Assembly (NCBI GenBank): GCA_949373145.1
Contig: CASICI010000006.1
Location: forward strand, 1-64,000
DNA length: 64,000 bases
Origin: an uncultured Phycisphaerales bacterium
GTDB lineage: Bacteria > Planctomycetota > Phycisphaerae > Phycisphaerales > SM1A02
Reading direction: 5' to 3'
Part shown: in pieces, positions 1-10,818 of the stretch
Layout of the letters: each line of letters opens with the position of its first letter
How positions within the stretch are numbered: the first letter of the stretch is position 1
Notes under the pieces: model-generated
What the model was told of the DNA's origin: nothing
Seen by the model: the letters and a program-made list of their open reading frames with translations, nothing else
The model's database searches: none
Made by a program: the position numbers and the translations under genes

Positions 1-421
1 GTCGAAGGCGAGGGAGGCGACTACTGGCAGCAATGGCAGAAGGGCCTCACGGACAACCTGCTGGAGAAGGGATGGATCAGTCCCGAGGATCCGGCCCTCT
101 ATCACATCGCACCCGATGTCGAAAAACGCGGTCGAGCATGTCCTGAAGTTCTACCGTCGCTTCCACTCATCACGCTACGTCGGCGACCGCTTCGTGATGA
201 GACTGAATGAACGCTTGAATGAAGATCACGTTCATCAGCTCGAGCAGGAATTCGGTGATCTGATCGCAAAGGGTGGAATGGAACAATCCGGGCCGCTGAA
301 ATCCGAACAAACGCACCTCGAACTTCCCAGGCTTCACTTCCACTTCGTGAGACGGTCCTTCGCTCGTCTTCGAATGATGATCGACCGCCTCAACGAGATG
401 CCGCTCGAAAAGGATTCGTGA
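1..421 (+). CDS. LOG-family (TIGR00730-like) Rossmann protein, 3' part, one frame break
   Basis: Only the C-terminal part of the gene is in the window. Frame 1 reads a segment with DYWQ and a GWISPEDPALYHIAPD stretch, which resembles the end of the Rossmann core of LOG-family (old 'lysine decarboxylase') proteins. The match continues in frame 2 with an FYRRFHSSRYVGDRFVMRL stretch and an LPRLHFHF stretch, the C-terminal extension seen in longer members. The frames join perfectly if one A is removed from the A5 run at 122-126, giving D-V-E-N-A-V-E-H. LOG proteins are cytosolic nucleotide phosphoribohydrolase-like enzymes, but the catalytic PGGxGT region lies upstream of the window, so the substrate is open. 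The stop overlaps the start of the next gene. Confidence 0.75.
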   Translation, partial: SKAREATTGSNGRRASRTTCWRRDGSVPRIRPSITSHPMSKNAVEHVLKFYRRFHSSRYVGDRFVMRLNERLNEDHVHQLEQEFGDLIAKGGMEQSGPLKSEQTHLELPRLHFHFVRRSFARLRMMIDRLNEMPLEKDS

Positions 422-1371
422 TGCGCCCGGGCCTGCTTTCCGTCCTCATCCTCATCAGCATCGGATGCCTGAACGGCCTGCAAGCCCGGCAAGAGAACGA
501 CGACAAGCCCCCTCCACCGGCGACGAACGAATCTCTGGCCACCACCCCCGCGAGGCCGACAGGGCATCGAAATGCTCACGGTCTTGATTCCGGAACAGGA
601 CGGACTCGACGGACTGATCCGTCAGAACAGCCAGCCGATCCAGTCCGATGAGGCCAGTCGGAGACTCGCCTCGGAATCGATCCTGATCCGGATTCTCAAG
701 GAAGAGGAACTTGTCACGGTCCTTTCGACTCTCGAGGGAGGCGGAGCCGCCCAGAACACTCTCGGTGCGGCCAGATGATGGAGTGGCGTGATCTGCTGGA
801 GCATCGGACGAAGAATCAGCTGATGAGGCTTCAGGATGACCTCCTCCTCTTCAACGAAGGCAGGTTGACCATCGGCGCCCGGGGATGGATCGAGCCATCG
901 ATCGAAGGGGTCAGGACGCGGGTGGAGCTGGTTCCCAGGCACCTCCCGGATCGTCCCCAGACTCAGTCGTTGATTCGGAGCAACAAGGTCGTACCGAAGT
1001 ATTTCGATGTGGCGTCGGTTCAGACCGAACTCGCCCCCGGGGAGATCCTCATGATCACCTGCACCGCACCCCTTACTGCACTCTGGAAGGACGACATTTC
1101 GGAGGATGTGACTGAAGACACCCCCGTGGAGGTCCGTGAGACCGATGTCGAGGAACCATCCGCGGCAATCGAATCGGTCGTTATGGAGACGCCTGCGGAG
1201 GACCCGGAGAAAAAACCGATCCAACGCCTTGGGCATATCATGTTCATGACTCCGGCACTTTCATCGGAACGACGGTCCCAACGCACGGCCTTGCTGTTGA
1301 TACCGAGAATTCCAAGTGGCATGCTCCCCGGCGAGAAGACCGCCCCGACACGAAATCAGGACAACGGATGA
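421..1371 (+). CDS. Exported protein of unknown function, two frame breaks
   Basis: I do not recognise a family. The ATG at 421 sits 6-9 bases after AAGGA and overlaps the stop of the upstream gene; a GTG at 418 is also possible. The first ~25 residues are a hydrophobic signal peptide (PGLLSVLILISIGC...), possibly lipoprotein-type with Cys near residue 16-17. The reading frame changes near 545-571, where a GIEMLTVLIPEQDG stretch continues in frame 2, and changes back near 755-775, where MMEWRDLLEHRTKNQ follows. A middle part with GARGWIEPSIEGVRTRVELV looks folded; the last third is acidic and P/E-rich. The stop overlaps the pssA ATG (ATGA), so it is probably co-translated with lipid synthesis genes. 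Confidence 0.6.
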
Positions 1372-2288
1372 CCGAGAAGCAGACGAATGACAACGAAGAC
1401 GCGAACGAACGTGGACCGCGACAACGAAAAGTACGAGCGCTGCCACCAGTCTCGACGATCCCGACGTTGTTCACACTTGCCAATCTCGTATGTGGTTTCG
1501 CCGCGATCCATTACGCATCGAAGCCCATAGGGACCACCACGATCTTCGACTGGAGCACACTCACCGTCGCAGGCATTCTCGTCTTCGTCGGAATGTTCTT
1601 CGACTCGGTCGATGGAGCCGTGGCACGTCTGACGAAATCGATGAGTGACGTCGGTGCGATGCTTGACTCCCTGTCCGACATCGTGACCTTCGGAGTCGCA
1701 CCGGCATTGATGATGCTGAGACTGGTCTCCCACTACTACTACGGTCCGGAGGAGAGTCAGGCCAGCATCATCGGCCCGGAAGCCGGTGATTTCTTTTCGA
1801 AGATCATCTGGGGAATCGCTGCGGTCTACCTGTGCTGCACGGCCCTCAGACTGGCACGTTTCATGGTCGAGACTCCATCGGCATCCGTCGAGGATCACCG
1901 ACTGTTCAGCGGTCTGCCGACCCCCGGTGCCGCGGGTGCGATCGCAAGCCTCATCGTTCTGCAACAGCACCTTCTCTTCACGACGTCGGAAACCAGCACG
2001 ACCCAGGCCGTTCTCGCGAACACGTTCGCACTGGGAATCCCCTTCGTCACATTGCTGTGCGCGTTCGCGATGATCTCACGCCTGCCATACGCACATTTCG
2101 TGAATCGGTACCTCGCACCGAAACAGGATTTCACCTGGCTCGCCAAGATCATCATTCCCCTGGTCTTCGCCAGTCTCTGGCCACAGATCACGCTGGCAGT
2201 CGGATTCACCGTGTACGCACTGACCGGCCCCCTGACATTGATGCAGAAAAAACGAGTGACGGCACCCGAAGTGGGAAGCAATCCATGA
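1368..2288 (+). CDS. pssA: CDP-diacylglycerol--serine O-phosphatidyltransferase
   Basis: Membrane enzyme that transfers phosphatidyl from CDP-diacylglycerol to L-serine, giving phosphatidylserine, the precursor of phosphatidylethanolamine. The CDP-alcohol phosphotransferase signature is complete: D79-x2-D82-G83-x2-A86-R87-x8-G96-x3-D100-x3-D104. Several hydrophobic segments follow and the 306-residue length fits the longer PssA subclass. The N-terminal 27 residues are charged and probably cytosolic. It overlaps the preceding gene by four bases and trpB by four bases (both ATGA), so all are likely translated from one message. Other CDP-alcohol transferases (PgsA) share the motif; the [17 protein letters not shown] context favours PssA. 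Confidence 0.9.
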   Translation: MTEKQTNDNEDANERGPRQRKVRALPPVSTIPTLFTLANLVCGFAAIHYASKPIGTTTIFDWSTLTVAGILVFVGMFFDSVDGAVARLTKSMSDVGAMLDSLSDIVTFGVAPALMMLRLVSHYYYGPEESQASIIGPEAGDFFSKIIWGIAAVYLCCTALRLARFMVETPSASVEDHRLFSGLPTPGAAGAIASLIVLQQHLLFTTSETSTTQAVLANTFALGIPFVTLLCAFAMISRLPYAHFVNRYLAPKQDFTWLAKIIIPLVFASLWPQITLAVGFTVYALTGPLTLMQKKRVTAPEVGSNP

Positions 2289-3496
2289 CTGAAAAAAAAC
2301 CTCACACGCAACTCGGGGACGGACGCTTCGGGCGTTTCGGTGGTCGTTACGTGCCGGAAACCCTGATCTTCGCTCTGGACGAACTCTCCGAAGCCTACCT
2401 CGAAGCCAGATCCGATCCGGCATTCGAGACGGAACTCGAGAGCCTGCTCGTTGATTTCGTGGGACGGGAGACTCCGTTTCACCTGGCACCGGCTCTGAGC
2501 GCTCACGTCGGTGGCGCGAAAATCTGGTTGAAGCGTGAGGATCTCGCACACACTGGTGCGCACAAGATCAACAACACCATCGGGCAGGCGCTCGTGGCAC
2601 GCAGGATGGGCAAGAAACGAATCATCGCGGAGACCGGAGCAGGCCAGCACGGGGTGGCCACGGCGACCGCATGTGCTCGCCTGGGACTGTCCTGCGAGAT
2701 CTACATGGGCTCTGAGGATGTTCGAAGACAGGCACTCAACGTCTTCAGAATGGAACTGCTCGGAGCCACGGTTCATGCCGTTGAAAGCGGCTCTCGGACG
2801 CTCAAGGATGCCACCAATGAAGCAATGCGGGACTGGATGGGTTCCGTCGATGAAACCCATTACATCATCGGTTCGGTCGTCGGCCCCCATCCGTTTCCGA
2901 CGATCGTCCGTGATTTCCAATCCGTGATGGGCCGGGAATGTCGGGCGCAATGCCTTGCGAACTTCGGAGCTTTGCCGGACGCGGTCGTGGCTTGCGTCGG
3001 AGGGGGTTCGAACGCCGCAGGCATCTTCCACCCGTTCATCGAAGACGCCGGAGTCGCGCTTCACGGCATCGAAGCCGGAGGTCGCGGGATGGCGGACGGT
3101 GACCATGCGGCTCCACTCGGTCAGGGTGAACCCGGAGTCCTTCATGGCTCGCTTTCCTATGTCCTGCAGGATGACTGGGGTCAGACGATGCCGGTTCACT
3201 CATGCTCCGCCGGCCTGGACTACCCGGGAGTCGGCCCGGAACATGCCTCATGGAAGGATTCCGGAAGGGTCACCTACAGCTCCGTCGACGACACCACCGC
3301 GCTGGAGGCCTTCCAGAAATTCTCTCGGTGTGAAGGCATCATCCCAGCACTCGAGACCGCGCACGCGATCGCGGGGGCCATGGAGGTGGCTGGAAGGATG
3401 GACGTTGGGAAGAATCTCGTCATCAACGTCTCGGGAAGAGGCGACAAGGACGTCAACGAGGTCATCCGCCTACTCGGCGGGAGCGAACACGGCTGA
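2285..3496 (+). CDS. trpB: Tryptophan synthase beta subunit
   Basis: Catalyses the PLP-dependent condensation of indole with serine, the last step of tryptophan synthesis, normally in an alpha2beta2 complex with TrpA. The 403-residue length is typical. The PLP lysine is K94 in GAHKINN, preceded by KREDLAHT; the phosphate-binding GGGSNA and the SGRGDKD motif near the C terminus are present, as are ETGAGQHG and [10 protein letters not shown]. The ATG overlaps the pssA stop (ATGA). No trpA follows: the next gene is convergent and overlaps the 3' end of trpB by 27 bases. trpE lies about 8 kb away on the other strand, so the trp pathway is dispersed here. Confidence 0.96.
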   Translation: MTEKKPHTQLGDGRFGRFGGRYVPETLIFALDELSEAYLEARSDPAFETELESLLVDFVGRETPFHLAPALSAHVGGAKIWLKREDLAHTGAHKINNTIGQALVARRMGKKRIIAETGAGQHGVATATACARLGLSCEIYMGSEDVRRQALNVFRMELLGATVHAVESGSRTLKDATNEAMRDWMGSVDETHYIIGSVVGPHPFPTIVRDFQSVMGRECRAQCLANFGALPDAVVACVGGGSNAAGIFHPFIEDAGVALHGIEAGGRGMADGDHAAPLGQGEPGVLHGSLSYVLQDDWGQTMPVHSCSAGLDYPGVGPEHASWKDSGRVTYSSVDDTTALEAFQKFSRCEGIIPALETAHAIAGAMEVAGRMDVGKNLVINVSGRGDKDVNEVIRLLGGSEHG

Positions 3497-4558
3497 CTCT
3501 TCGACATCCTCGGGAGTGAGGTCGATCGCGATCGGATAATGGTCGGAAGCATGAGCTTCGGGTGCATCATCCGTCCGCCAGTCGTAGTGATTCGAATCAC
3601 CGGGATAGAACGTGCCCAGAACGAACCCGCTTCGAGGCACGACCTCTCGAGCAGCACCGTCATTGACGAGAATGTAATCAATGATCCGACCGGACTCATG
3701 GGTCACCCAGCGTGCGGACCGAGCGTCGGACGGATCATCGACGCGGTGGCTCATGGCGTCGGTCAGTCCTCCCTCGACGAGCAGTTGCATCGACTTGTAC
3801 TGGGACTTCGCATTGAAATCACCGAGGACGATCACATTCCGCGACGGGTCGTCTTCGACCCGGTTCGCGACGAGTTCAAGCAGCTTGAGGCCCTCGGCCT
3901 CACGTCGGTAGGCGTGTGCGAGCCCCCCACTCTTGAGATGGACCACGACCAACGTGAATTCGTACCCATCCTCCGTCTTGAAATCGACCATCAAAGGAGA
4001 GCGCTGAAAAGCGAGTTCAGGACGCTCAGGCACGGGCTGGAAGCCTTCACCTCGGCGAACCACGTCCGCGGTGGTCAAGGCTGGCCAGTTCAACGTGTTG
4101 GTGATCGGCACGCGGCTCAGCACCGACTGTTCGACTCCGCGGTAGTACCCGGCATCGAGACTCGCGACATGGACGTATCCCATGTCGGCGAGATGTTCGT
4201 CACGAAAACGGAGCAATGCTTCACGTGATTCCACTTCTTGAAGTGCGAGCACATCCGCATCAAGGTCACGAATCGCTTTCGCAAGCGCCACCAGCTGGCC
4301 TGGTCGTGAGGCGAGGTCGGCGTCATCCCATCGCCCCGAGAGGGCGGGATCATCGACCGCGTCGAAGTAGTTCAGGACGTTGTAGGAACCGATTCGAATG
4401 GAACCTTCCGCAGCCTCCGGGGACGACCGAAGGCCGTATCGATGACCAGGGGCGAAATCCTCGACCTTCCCGGGAGCCTCATCCTGCCCGGAGGCATTCG
4501 AAAGAAGGACAAGTGACGCGAACGTCACACCAACAAGCAAGCGGCTGATCGAGGACAT
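3470..4558 (-). CDS. Exported endonuclease/exonuclease/phosphatase-family protein
   Basis: A 362-residue protein with a cleavable signal peptide (residues 1-24, ending near SNASG-Q). It then has the EEP-fold metal-site motifs in order: [13 protein letters not shown], a VVVHLKS stretch, VLGDFNA (catalytic D and N), RIIDYIL and the C-terminal SDHYPI histidine. The family includes DNases, phosphodiesterases and sphingomyelinases; these motifs do not fix the substrate. Export suggests extracellular or periplasmic hydrolysis, for instance of DNA or phosphoesters. Its 3' end overlaps the convergent trpB by 27 bases. It ends the minus-strand run that starts at the pdh genes, but the 33-base gap to pdhC shows no obvious promoter. 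Confidence 0.85.
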   Translation of the reverse strand: MSSISRLLVGVTFASLVLLSNASGQDEAPGKVEDFAPGHRYGLRSSPEAAEGSIRIGSYNVLNYFDAVDDPALSGRWDDADLASRPGQLVALAKAIRDLDADVLALQEVESREALLRFRDEHLADMGYVHVASLDAGYYRGVEQSVLSRVPITNTLNWPALTTADVVRRGEGFQPVPERPELAFQRSPLMVDFKTEDGYEFTLVVVHLKSGGLAHAYRREAEGLKLLELVANRVEDDPSRNVIVLGDFNAKSQYKSMQLLVEGGLTDAMSHRVDDPSDARSARWVTHESGRIIDYILVNDGAAREVVPRSGFVLGTFYPGDSNHYDWRTDDAPEAHASDHYPIAIDLTPEDVEESAVFAPAE

Positions 4559-4591
4559 CTTTGGACACTCCGCGGGAGGCTGTTGAAACGC

Positions 4592-5923
4592 TCAGACAAG
4601 AAGCATCGCAGGTTTTTCCACCAGCATCTTCAGTGACTGGAGGAATCGAGCCGCCATGGCACCGTCGATGACCCGGTGGTCGAGGCTGAGTGTTCCTGTC
4701 ATTCGCAGACCGGGAACGACTTCACCATTCTCGACCACAGGCTGCTCGATCGCGGCACCACAGGCGAGAATCGCACTGTTCGGAGGATTGATGATCGCGG
4801 TGAAGTGATCGACTCCGAACATTCCCAGATTCGAGATGGTGAACGTCGACTCCGACATGTCCTCGGCGGAGAGACCGCGGGTCCGTGCCTTCAGAGAAAG
4901 CTCCTTGACCTTGACTGCGATCTCGCGAACGCTGAGTTGATCGGCATGACGGATCGTGGCGACCACGAGGCCCCCACCGCGTTCTTCAGGAAGCGCGATG
5001 GCGACGCCGATGTTGATGGCTCCGTGCATGACAAGGCGCTCACCCGCGAAACTGGAGTTGAAGTACTTGTGATCTCTGATCGCCAGGGCACAGGCCTTGA
5101 TCAGAAAATCATTGACGGACGCCTTGGCACCCTGTGCGGCAAGACGCTCGTTGACCTGTGAACGGACGTCGGTCATGGACGCCATGTCGAAGCTCATCGA
5201 AACCTGATAATGCGGAATCGTGGTCTTGCTTTCGACGAGGCGCCGAGCGATCGTCTGGCGCATGCCGGAAAGATCTTCTTCACCGGCGACCAGGGTCCCG
5301 GTTCCGGGTGCGGGCGTGGCGGCCACGGGGGCGGAAGTCGACTGAACCGAAGGGACACCGGCTGCGATCCTGGCGAGAACATCGCGCTTGATGATGCGTC
5401 CACCGGGACCGGATCCAGTGAGTTCGGTCAGTGAAAGCTGATTCTCTTCGGCGATTCGTCGAGCGACCGGACTGACCTTGATGCGCCCGCCGGCGGGCGT
5501 CTGTGCGGGTGCCGATGGGGCCGCGGCGATGGGCGCGACCATGGGCTGGGGGACGGGTGTGACTGAAGGAGCAGGCACTGCCGCGACTGGAGCGGCTGCT
5601 GCAGGCTCGGGAGCAGGTGCGGCTTCAGGTTCAGCGGCTGGTGCGTCGGCTGCCGCATCCGCAATGGCGGCTTCGGCTGTTTCACCGTCTTCCGCGAGCA
5701 CCGCGATGGTGGTTCCGACGGGAACCTGTTTGCCAGCCTCGACGAGGAGACCGGCGACGACACCGTCATCGAAGGCCTGCATCTCCATGGTCGCCTTGTC
5801 TGTTTCGATATCTGCGAGGACGTCGCCGGAGGCGACCTCATCACCGATACTGACGTTCCATTGGATGATGGTGCCAGCTTCCATGGTGTCCGAGAGTCGG
5901 GGCATCGTAACTTCGATGGACAT
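4592..5923 (-). CDS. pdhC: Pyruvate dehydrogenase complex E2, dihydrolipoamide acetyltransferase
   Basis: Core subunit that accepts the acetyl group on its lipoyl arm and passes it to CoA. One N-terminal lipoyl domain carries the lipoylated lysine K43 in ETDKATME. It is followed by a long Ala/Pro linker (about residues 85-145), a peripheral-subunit-binding domain (SPVARRIAEEN ... GPGGRIIKRDV) and the acyltransferase domain ending with the catalytic DHRVIDG. Length 443 residues. It lies 41 bases downstream of pdhB and is the last gene of the pdhA-pdhB-pdhC run; the E3 gene is not adjacent. A branched-chain 2-oxoacid complex is the main alternative, but the E1 beta neighbour and the LSDTMEAGTI start fit the pyruvate type. 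Confidence 0.93.
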   Translation of the reverse strand: MSIEVTMPRLSDTMEAGTIIQWNVSIGDEVASGDVLADIETDKATMEMQAFDDGVVAGLLVEAGKQVPVGTTIAVLAEDGETAEAAIADAAADAPAAEPEAAPAPEPAAAAPVAAVPAPSVTPVPQPMVAPIAAAPSAPAQTPAGGRIKVSPVARRIAEENQLSLTELTGSGPGGRIIKRDVLARIAAGVPSVQSTSAPVAATPAPGTGTLVAGEEDLSGMRQTIARRLVESKTTIPHYQVSMSFDMASMTDVRSQVNERLAAQGAKASVNDFLIKACALAIRDHKYFNSSFAGERLVMHGAINIGVAIALPEERGGGLVVATIRHADQLSVREIAVKVKELSLKARTRGLSAEDMSESTFTISNLGMFGVDHFTAIINPPNSAILACGAAIEQPVVENGEVVPGLRMTGTLSLDHRVIDGAMAARFLQSLKMLVEKPAMLLV

Positions 5924-5964
5924 CAGATCTTGAGCTCCTGCAGCGTGGACGGCCGAATGCCGAC

Positions 5965-6948
5965 TCAGGCGTTGTAGGTGGTTGCACGGACTGCTTCGCA
6001 GATCCGATGGGTGTTGGGAAGATACGCCTGCTCGAGTTCGGTGGCGTAGGGAGTTGGGACATCGGCGCTGTGCACTCGTGCGACCGCGTTGTCCAGATCA
6101 TCGAAGCAGTGCTGATGAACCTGGGACGCGATCTCCGAGCCAGGCGATCCGAAAGGCCAGGACTGGTCGACGACGACGCAGTAGTTGGTCTTCTTCACAC
6201 TGGCGACGATCGTGTCGATGTCGAGTGGGCGAATGGTTCGACCGTCGATGACTTCGCAGGAGATACCCTCTTTGGCGAGTTCCTCGGCGGCTTCAAGACA
6301 GAAGTGAACCGGACGGCCGAAGGACACCAGGGTGCAATCGGTTCCGGGTCGACGGACGAGCGCCTGCCCGAATGGAATCACGTATTCGGTCTCGGGGACT
6401 TCATCGGAGAAGGCCAGAAGGCGTTCCGATTCGAGGAAGAACACGGGATCATCGTCCCTGATGGCCGACTTGAGCAAGCCCTTTGCATCAGCGGGGAATG
6501 CCGGAATCGCCATCTTCAGACCAGGCACGTTTGAGAACAATCCTTCGACACACCAACTGTGGGTGGAGCCCAGCTGACCGCCTGCGCCGTCGTTTCCGCG
6601 GAACACGATCGGGCAGCCGTACTGGCCACCTGACATGTAGAGCATCTTGGGGGCGTTGTTCAGGATGGGGTCGGCAGCCACGAGGCTGAAGGACCATGAC
6701 ATGAACTCGACGATGGGTCGAAGTCCGATCATGGCTGCACCAATCGCCATTCCCGAAAATCCACTTTCCGAGATGGGGGTGTCGACGATGCGGCGGGAAC
6801 CGAACTCCTTGAGCATCCCACGACTCACCTTGTAGGCACCGTCGTACTCCGCGACTTCTTCACCAAGAAGGAAGACGCGTTCGTCTCGTCGCATCTCCTC
6901 GCTCATCGCCTCGTTGAGGGCGTCTCTGTATTCGATGATTCTGGTCAT
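5965..6948 (-). CDS. pdhB: Pyruvate dehydrogenase E1 component, beta subunit
   Basis: Forms the alpha2beta2 E1 thiamine-diphosphate decarboxylase with PdhA. I place the start at the ATG at 6948 (MTRIIEYRDALNEAMSEEM), which matches the family; a longer in-frame upstream stretch is antisense-like and arginine-rich. Typical motifs are LLGEEVAEYDGAYKVS, the TPISESGFSGMAIGAA region and the C-terminal VVDQSWPFGSPGSEIA. The 327-residue length is normal. It starts five bases after the pdhA stop, so the two subunits are probably translated together and made in equal amounts. No frame breaks here, in contrast to its upstream neighbour. Confidence 0.94.
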   Translation of the reverse strand: MTRIIEYRDALNEAMSEEMRRDERVFLLGEEVAEYDGAYKVSRGMLKEFGSRRIVDTPISESGFSGMAIGAAMIGLRPIVEFMSWSFSLVAADPILNNAPKMLYMSGGQYGCPIVFRGNDGAGGQLGSTHSWCVEGLFSNVPGLKMAIPAFPADAKGLLKSAIRDDDPVFFLESERLLAFSDEVPETEYVIPFGQALVRRPGTDCTLVSFGRPVHFCLEAAEELAKEGISCEVIDGRTIRPLDIDTIVASVKKTNYCVVVDQSWPFGSPGSEIASQVHQHCFDDLDNAVARVHSADVPTPYATELEQAYLPNTHRICEAVRATTYNA

Positions 6949-6953
6949 GGTGT

Positions 6954-8083
6954 TCAGCCTTCTCCCTTGTTGGATCCCGCATCGCGGACGATCTGGGGCT
7001 CGGTGGTTCCGGTGTACGGCCCCCACGTCTCGACGTAGACGTCGCGATAGAGTTCCTCGTCCACGCTCGGGGGTGGCGATGCCTCGGCCCACTTGATCGA
7101 CTCCTTGACCTCGCCTCTGACCTCCTTGGCCATCGCCTTGAAGGAGTCCTCATCGAGTTTCCCCGAGTCCATCATGTGGTCGCGAAGCTGGGCGATCGGG
7201 TCACCTGACTCGTAGACCTCCTCCTCCTCGCGCGAACGATACTTCCGAGGGTCGGACATCGAATGGCCCTTGAATCGATAGGTTCGCATGTCCACGAAGG
7301 CGGGTCGGGAGGTTTCACGAGCTTCGTCGATGACCTCTTTCATGCCGTCGTAGACGTTGAGGACGTCCATGCCGTCGATCTGACGTGCCGTGATTCCGTA
7401 AGCGCCGGCCTTCGCGACGATCTGATCACCCATGGTGGTGCCGCGCTGGATGCTCGTCCCCATGGAGTAACCGTTGTTCTCGACGACGTAGATCACGGGG
7501 ACGTCGAGGAGACCGGCAAGATTCATCGCCTCGTGCAGCGCGCCCTGATTCAAGCGCCATCACCAAGGAAACAAAGGTGACCTGACGGTTCTTCCCCTTG
7601 CCATGACCTCGTCCATGTACTTGGTACCGAAGGCCAGGCCCGTTCCCAGTGGCGTCTGGGCACCCACGATGCCATGCCCCCCGAAGAGGTTGTTGTCGCG
7701 GTCGAACATGTGCATCGACCCGCCCTTGCCCTTGGCACACCCACCGATGCGACCGAACATCTCGGCCATGCAGTATTTGGGGTCCATGCCCCGAGCCAGT
7801 GCATGGCCATGATCCCGGTAGGCGGTGACGATCGGATCCGCGTGTTCGGTGGCGGCGATGCAGCCCACGGCAACGGCTTCCTGCCCGATGTAGAGTGACA
7901 GAATCCACCGATCTTGCGGTCTTGATAGGCCTGCATGGTTCGAACTTCGAACTCACGAATCAGGACCATCATTCGAAGCCATTCGAGGTGCTTCTCGAAA
8001 GGGAAGTCGCTCGCGAGACGGAGCTGGAACTCTTGAAAGGCCATCAAGTGGCCGGTTCCGATCGCGGTATTCACAACGGACAT
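6954..8083 (-). CDS. pdhA: Pyruvate dehydrogenase E1 component, alpha subunit (frame broken by indels)
   Basis: The start is the ATG at 8083 ([19 protein letters not shown]). Pieces in three frames assemble into a full E1 alpha: [19 protein letters not shown], then (after one missing base near 7897) [12 protein letters not shown] ... [15 protein letters not shown] ... [10 protein letters not shown], then (after breaks between about 7550 and 7600) the thiamine-diphosphate motif GDGALNQG ... VVENNGYSM and the phosphorylation-loop-like [10 protein letters not shown]. The breaks near 7551, 7563 and 7594 are all restored by adding one base to a short homopolymer. A TATGAT hexamer lies upstream near 8140, but I see no good -35. 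Read as one intact gene with sequence errors. Confidence 0.88.
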
Positions 8084-8155
8084 GGGATTGAATCCTAAAG
8101 GGTGACGCAAAGAAAGCGTTCACGCGCTTGGCATACCGATCATAGGGTATCGGCT

Positions 8156-10590
8156 TCACTCTCTCGGAGCGCGGCTGTTGAGCTTCCTTTTCCCCTTTAG
8201 GCTCATTTCCGGAAATGAACCCCGATCCCGAACCCTCGTGGTCAGAGCCCTTTTTGCTCCGAGGCGATCTGCTGCCTTGAACGGTCCGCAGAGTCTGGCC
8301 TTCAGAATCAGCAGAGCGCGTCTCCAACTGAGGATCCGTGCCCTCGTGATCGAGCATCGACTTCCGGCCGGGAGCCGTTCGCGCATCGATCCAGCCACTC
8401 GTCGATCAAGTCGCCTTCTGCCGAAGTTCGACGAACTCCACGATCTGCTCGGGATTCATCGCGACCACCAGGTGCGGATTCACGCCCCAGTCGGTCGAAC
8501 CCGCCTTCTTGTGAACCAGTCGCCCTCGCTCTCGCCCATCGACGGGCGGCAGCACGTAGTACTGAGTGGTCAGCTTGACAGCTGCCTGCTGCGAGAACGG
8601 CATGGCAAGCTGGTGCACGGTCTGCACACTGCCCTTGCCGAAGCTGCGCTCGCCGAGAATCACCGCGGACTCATGGGCCTGGAGGCACCGGCGACGATTT
8701 CACTGGCACTGGCGGAGCCGTGATTCACCAGAATCACGGTGGGCAAGTCCCTTGAGTGCAGCCATTCCGGTTGCGCCGGAAGCTCCCAGACGGTCTTACG
8801 CGTCCGGTCTTCACCGGAGACGATCACACCTTCATCAACGAAGAGATTCGAAAATCCACTGCGGATCGAGCAGGCCCACCGGGGTTGTAACGAAGGTCGA
8901 GGATCAAACCCTTCATCGGACGGACCGCCTGCATCTCCTCGAGCGCCGCGAGAAAGTCGTCGAAGCTGTCGTCGTTGAACGAGGTCAGGCGGACGTATCC
9001 GATGCCGGCTTTTCATCGATGTACCAATCCCAGGTGGGCTCGCCTTCCGAGTCGATCTCCTTCTTCCACCAGCCATTGACGGAACGCATCTTGATCTGAT
9101 CTCGGTGATCGCGAGATCCAAGGGATCTTCGACGCCCTTCCGCTTGATCGTAAGCACGACGTCCTCACCGACAGGGCCGGTGATTTCATCGACGGCACGG
9201 TTGAGGCTCCAACCCACGGTCGCCCTTGCCCTCGACACCGAAGATGATGTCCCGGCCTTCGACCCGCTGCGAGCCGCAGGCGAACCTTCGAGGGGGTTCA
9301 CGATCACGACCTGTCGCCTGTCATCGTGGCGGATGAGAATGCCGACACCCACGAATCGCCCCTTGACCTGCTGCTGAAAGCGACGGATCTCGTCGGGCCA
9401 GATGACCTGGGAGTACTCGTCCTGGTGGTCCTTTTCCAGACGGTACATCGCGCCGTCGCCCGAACTCCCGGATGATCGACCTCCGAGGGCACCTTGCACG
9501 GTTCGGTTGTTGGCGAGCACCACCTCGTCGATCAGGCGCCGACACGTCTCGGAGTTGATGTCCTCCTCGCTCATGTCGCTGATGCGCTTTTCGTGGATTT
9601 CCAGGAACTCGTCGAATCGCGCGACCAGATCATCGGAACCCAGGTCGCTGAAGTTCTCGGTCAGCGCCTTGGTGGTGACGAAGATGCGCAGGGCCTCGAG
9701 ACCACCCCTCGAGCAAGCGGCTTCCAGCCGGCACCTGCGATGTGGTCACGAGCGGTCATGATCAGGGCACGCTTCAGCATGCGGTCATTGATGTCCCGCA
9801 GCCGTTCCTTCCACTCGTCCGCGAATGCCTCGTTGTATTCGGGGAATTCGGTCTCGGGCGCGTAGCGGTCCATCTCCTGCCGACGAAGGTCGTGCAGAGT
9901 GCGCTGCGCGTACTGGGCCAGCAGGGAGATGCGGCGATTCACGCCATCGAGTTCGTCGTCGTAGCGCTTGTAGAGTTCCGCGTCACCGGTGTCTTCGTGG
10001 AGGGTGCGCAGTCGGTAGAGCAGGTCCTGAGCCAGAAGCCAGTCGCCCTCGTTCTGCGCCACGACCAGCTGCTCTTCCACGGATTGAGCCGGAGCAGCTC
10101 CACGATCTTTTCCTCAGTGACAGCAGCTCAGTCCAGATCGTCGGACAGCGTCTGGACCTTCACCGCGGCAGTTCAGCGCCTCGACCAGCTTCGCTTCCGC
10201 CAGAAGCTCGCTCATCTCGGAGAAGGCCTCGGCACGGTCCTCGGTCCGATCCCCTTCCGCCTCGATCAGGTGAGACCTCCCACGCCTCGACCGAGTCTCG
10301 AAGAAGCTCAGAGGCCACCCTGCGGATCCGCACTCTGCGGAATCGCCTGCAGACGCAGCGCAGAGCCCTTCCGTGTCACCGCTCTTGGCGGCCGCCCAGA
10401 CGCCGGACTTCCAGCCATCGAGACTCTGGGCCGACTCGGACGGAGGCCTCGACCGGCCTGTGTGGCATCCTGTTCCTGAGCGAGCCCATGGACGCCAGCA
10501 GCCGAGAGACCCGACCAGCAGAACTGAGGTGAGCAGCAGTGAAGGGCGCCGAAGTGGGCGACAAGCGTGACGGGTGTTCTTGGAAGGCAT
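8156..10590 (-). CDS. S41-family C-terminal processing protease with PDZ domain (many frame breaks)
   Basis: The start is the ATG at 10590, which opens a signal peptide (PSLLLTSVLLVGSLG). A helical region follows (NEGDWLLAQDLLYRLRTLHE; EYNEAFADEWKERLRDINDRM), then a PDZ-like part (QQQVKGRFVGVGILI ... VNPLEGSPAARSG) and the S41 core. The core shows VNHGSASASEIVAGA, with the nucleophilic serine, then GERSFGKGSVQTV, with the paired lysine. The C terminus is readable as DPQLET ... ALLILKARL. Segments occupy all three minus frames, with at least eight indels, so exact ends are approximate. Family members process periplasmic proteins. I infer sequence error rather than decay because each segment is well conserved. 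Confidence 0.75.
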
Positions 10591-10818
10591 GATGATTCGA
10601 AAACTCCCTATGGGGGGTGGAGGACCACTGATCGAAGCTGGTCCGATGGGGCATGTGGGGTCACCTGTGGCATCGGAGAGAGAGACCTCCCACTTGAATC
10701 CAACGACGTGACCCTTGAATCCAGTACTCTTATACCCACCCAAGGTTCGTTTGTTCCACGAGAACCCACCTGTTATCGGGCAGATATTTCGAAGATCTCG
10801 TCGAGAGAGCGCTGTTTG

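Noticed and set aside
1895-3199. 434-codon minus-strand open frame opposite pssA/trpB
   Set aside because: Arginine/histidine-rich shadow of two well-conserved genes; no family resemblance.
8156-10590. S41 protease as a genuine pseudogene
   Set aside because: All expected motifs survive across the breaks, and a neighbouring essential gene (pdhA) shows the same type of indels, so error is more likely than decay.
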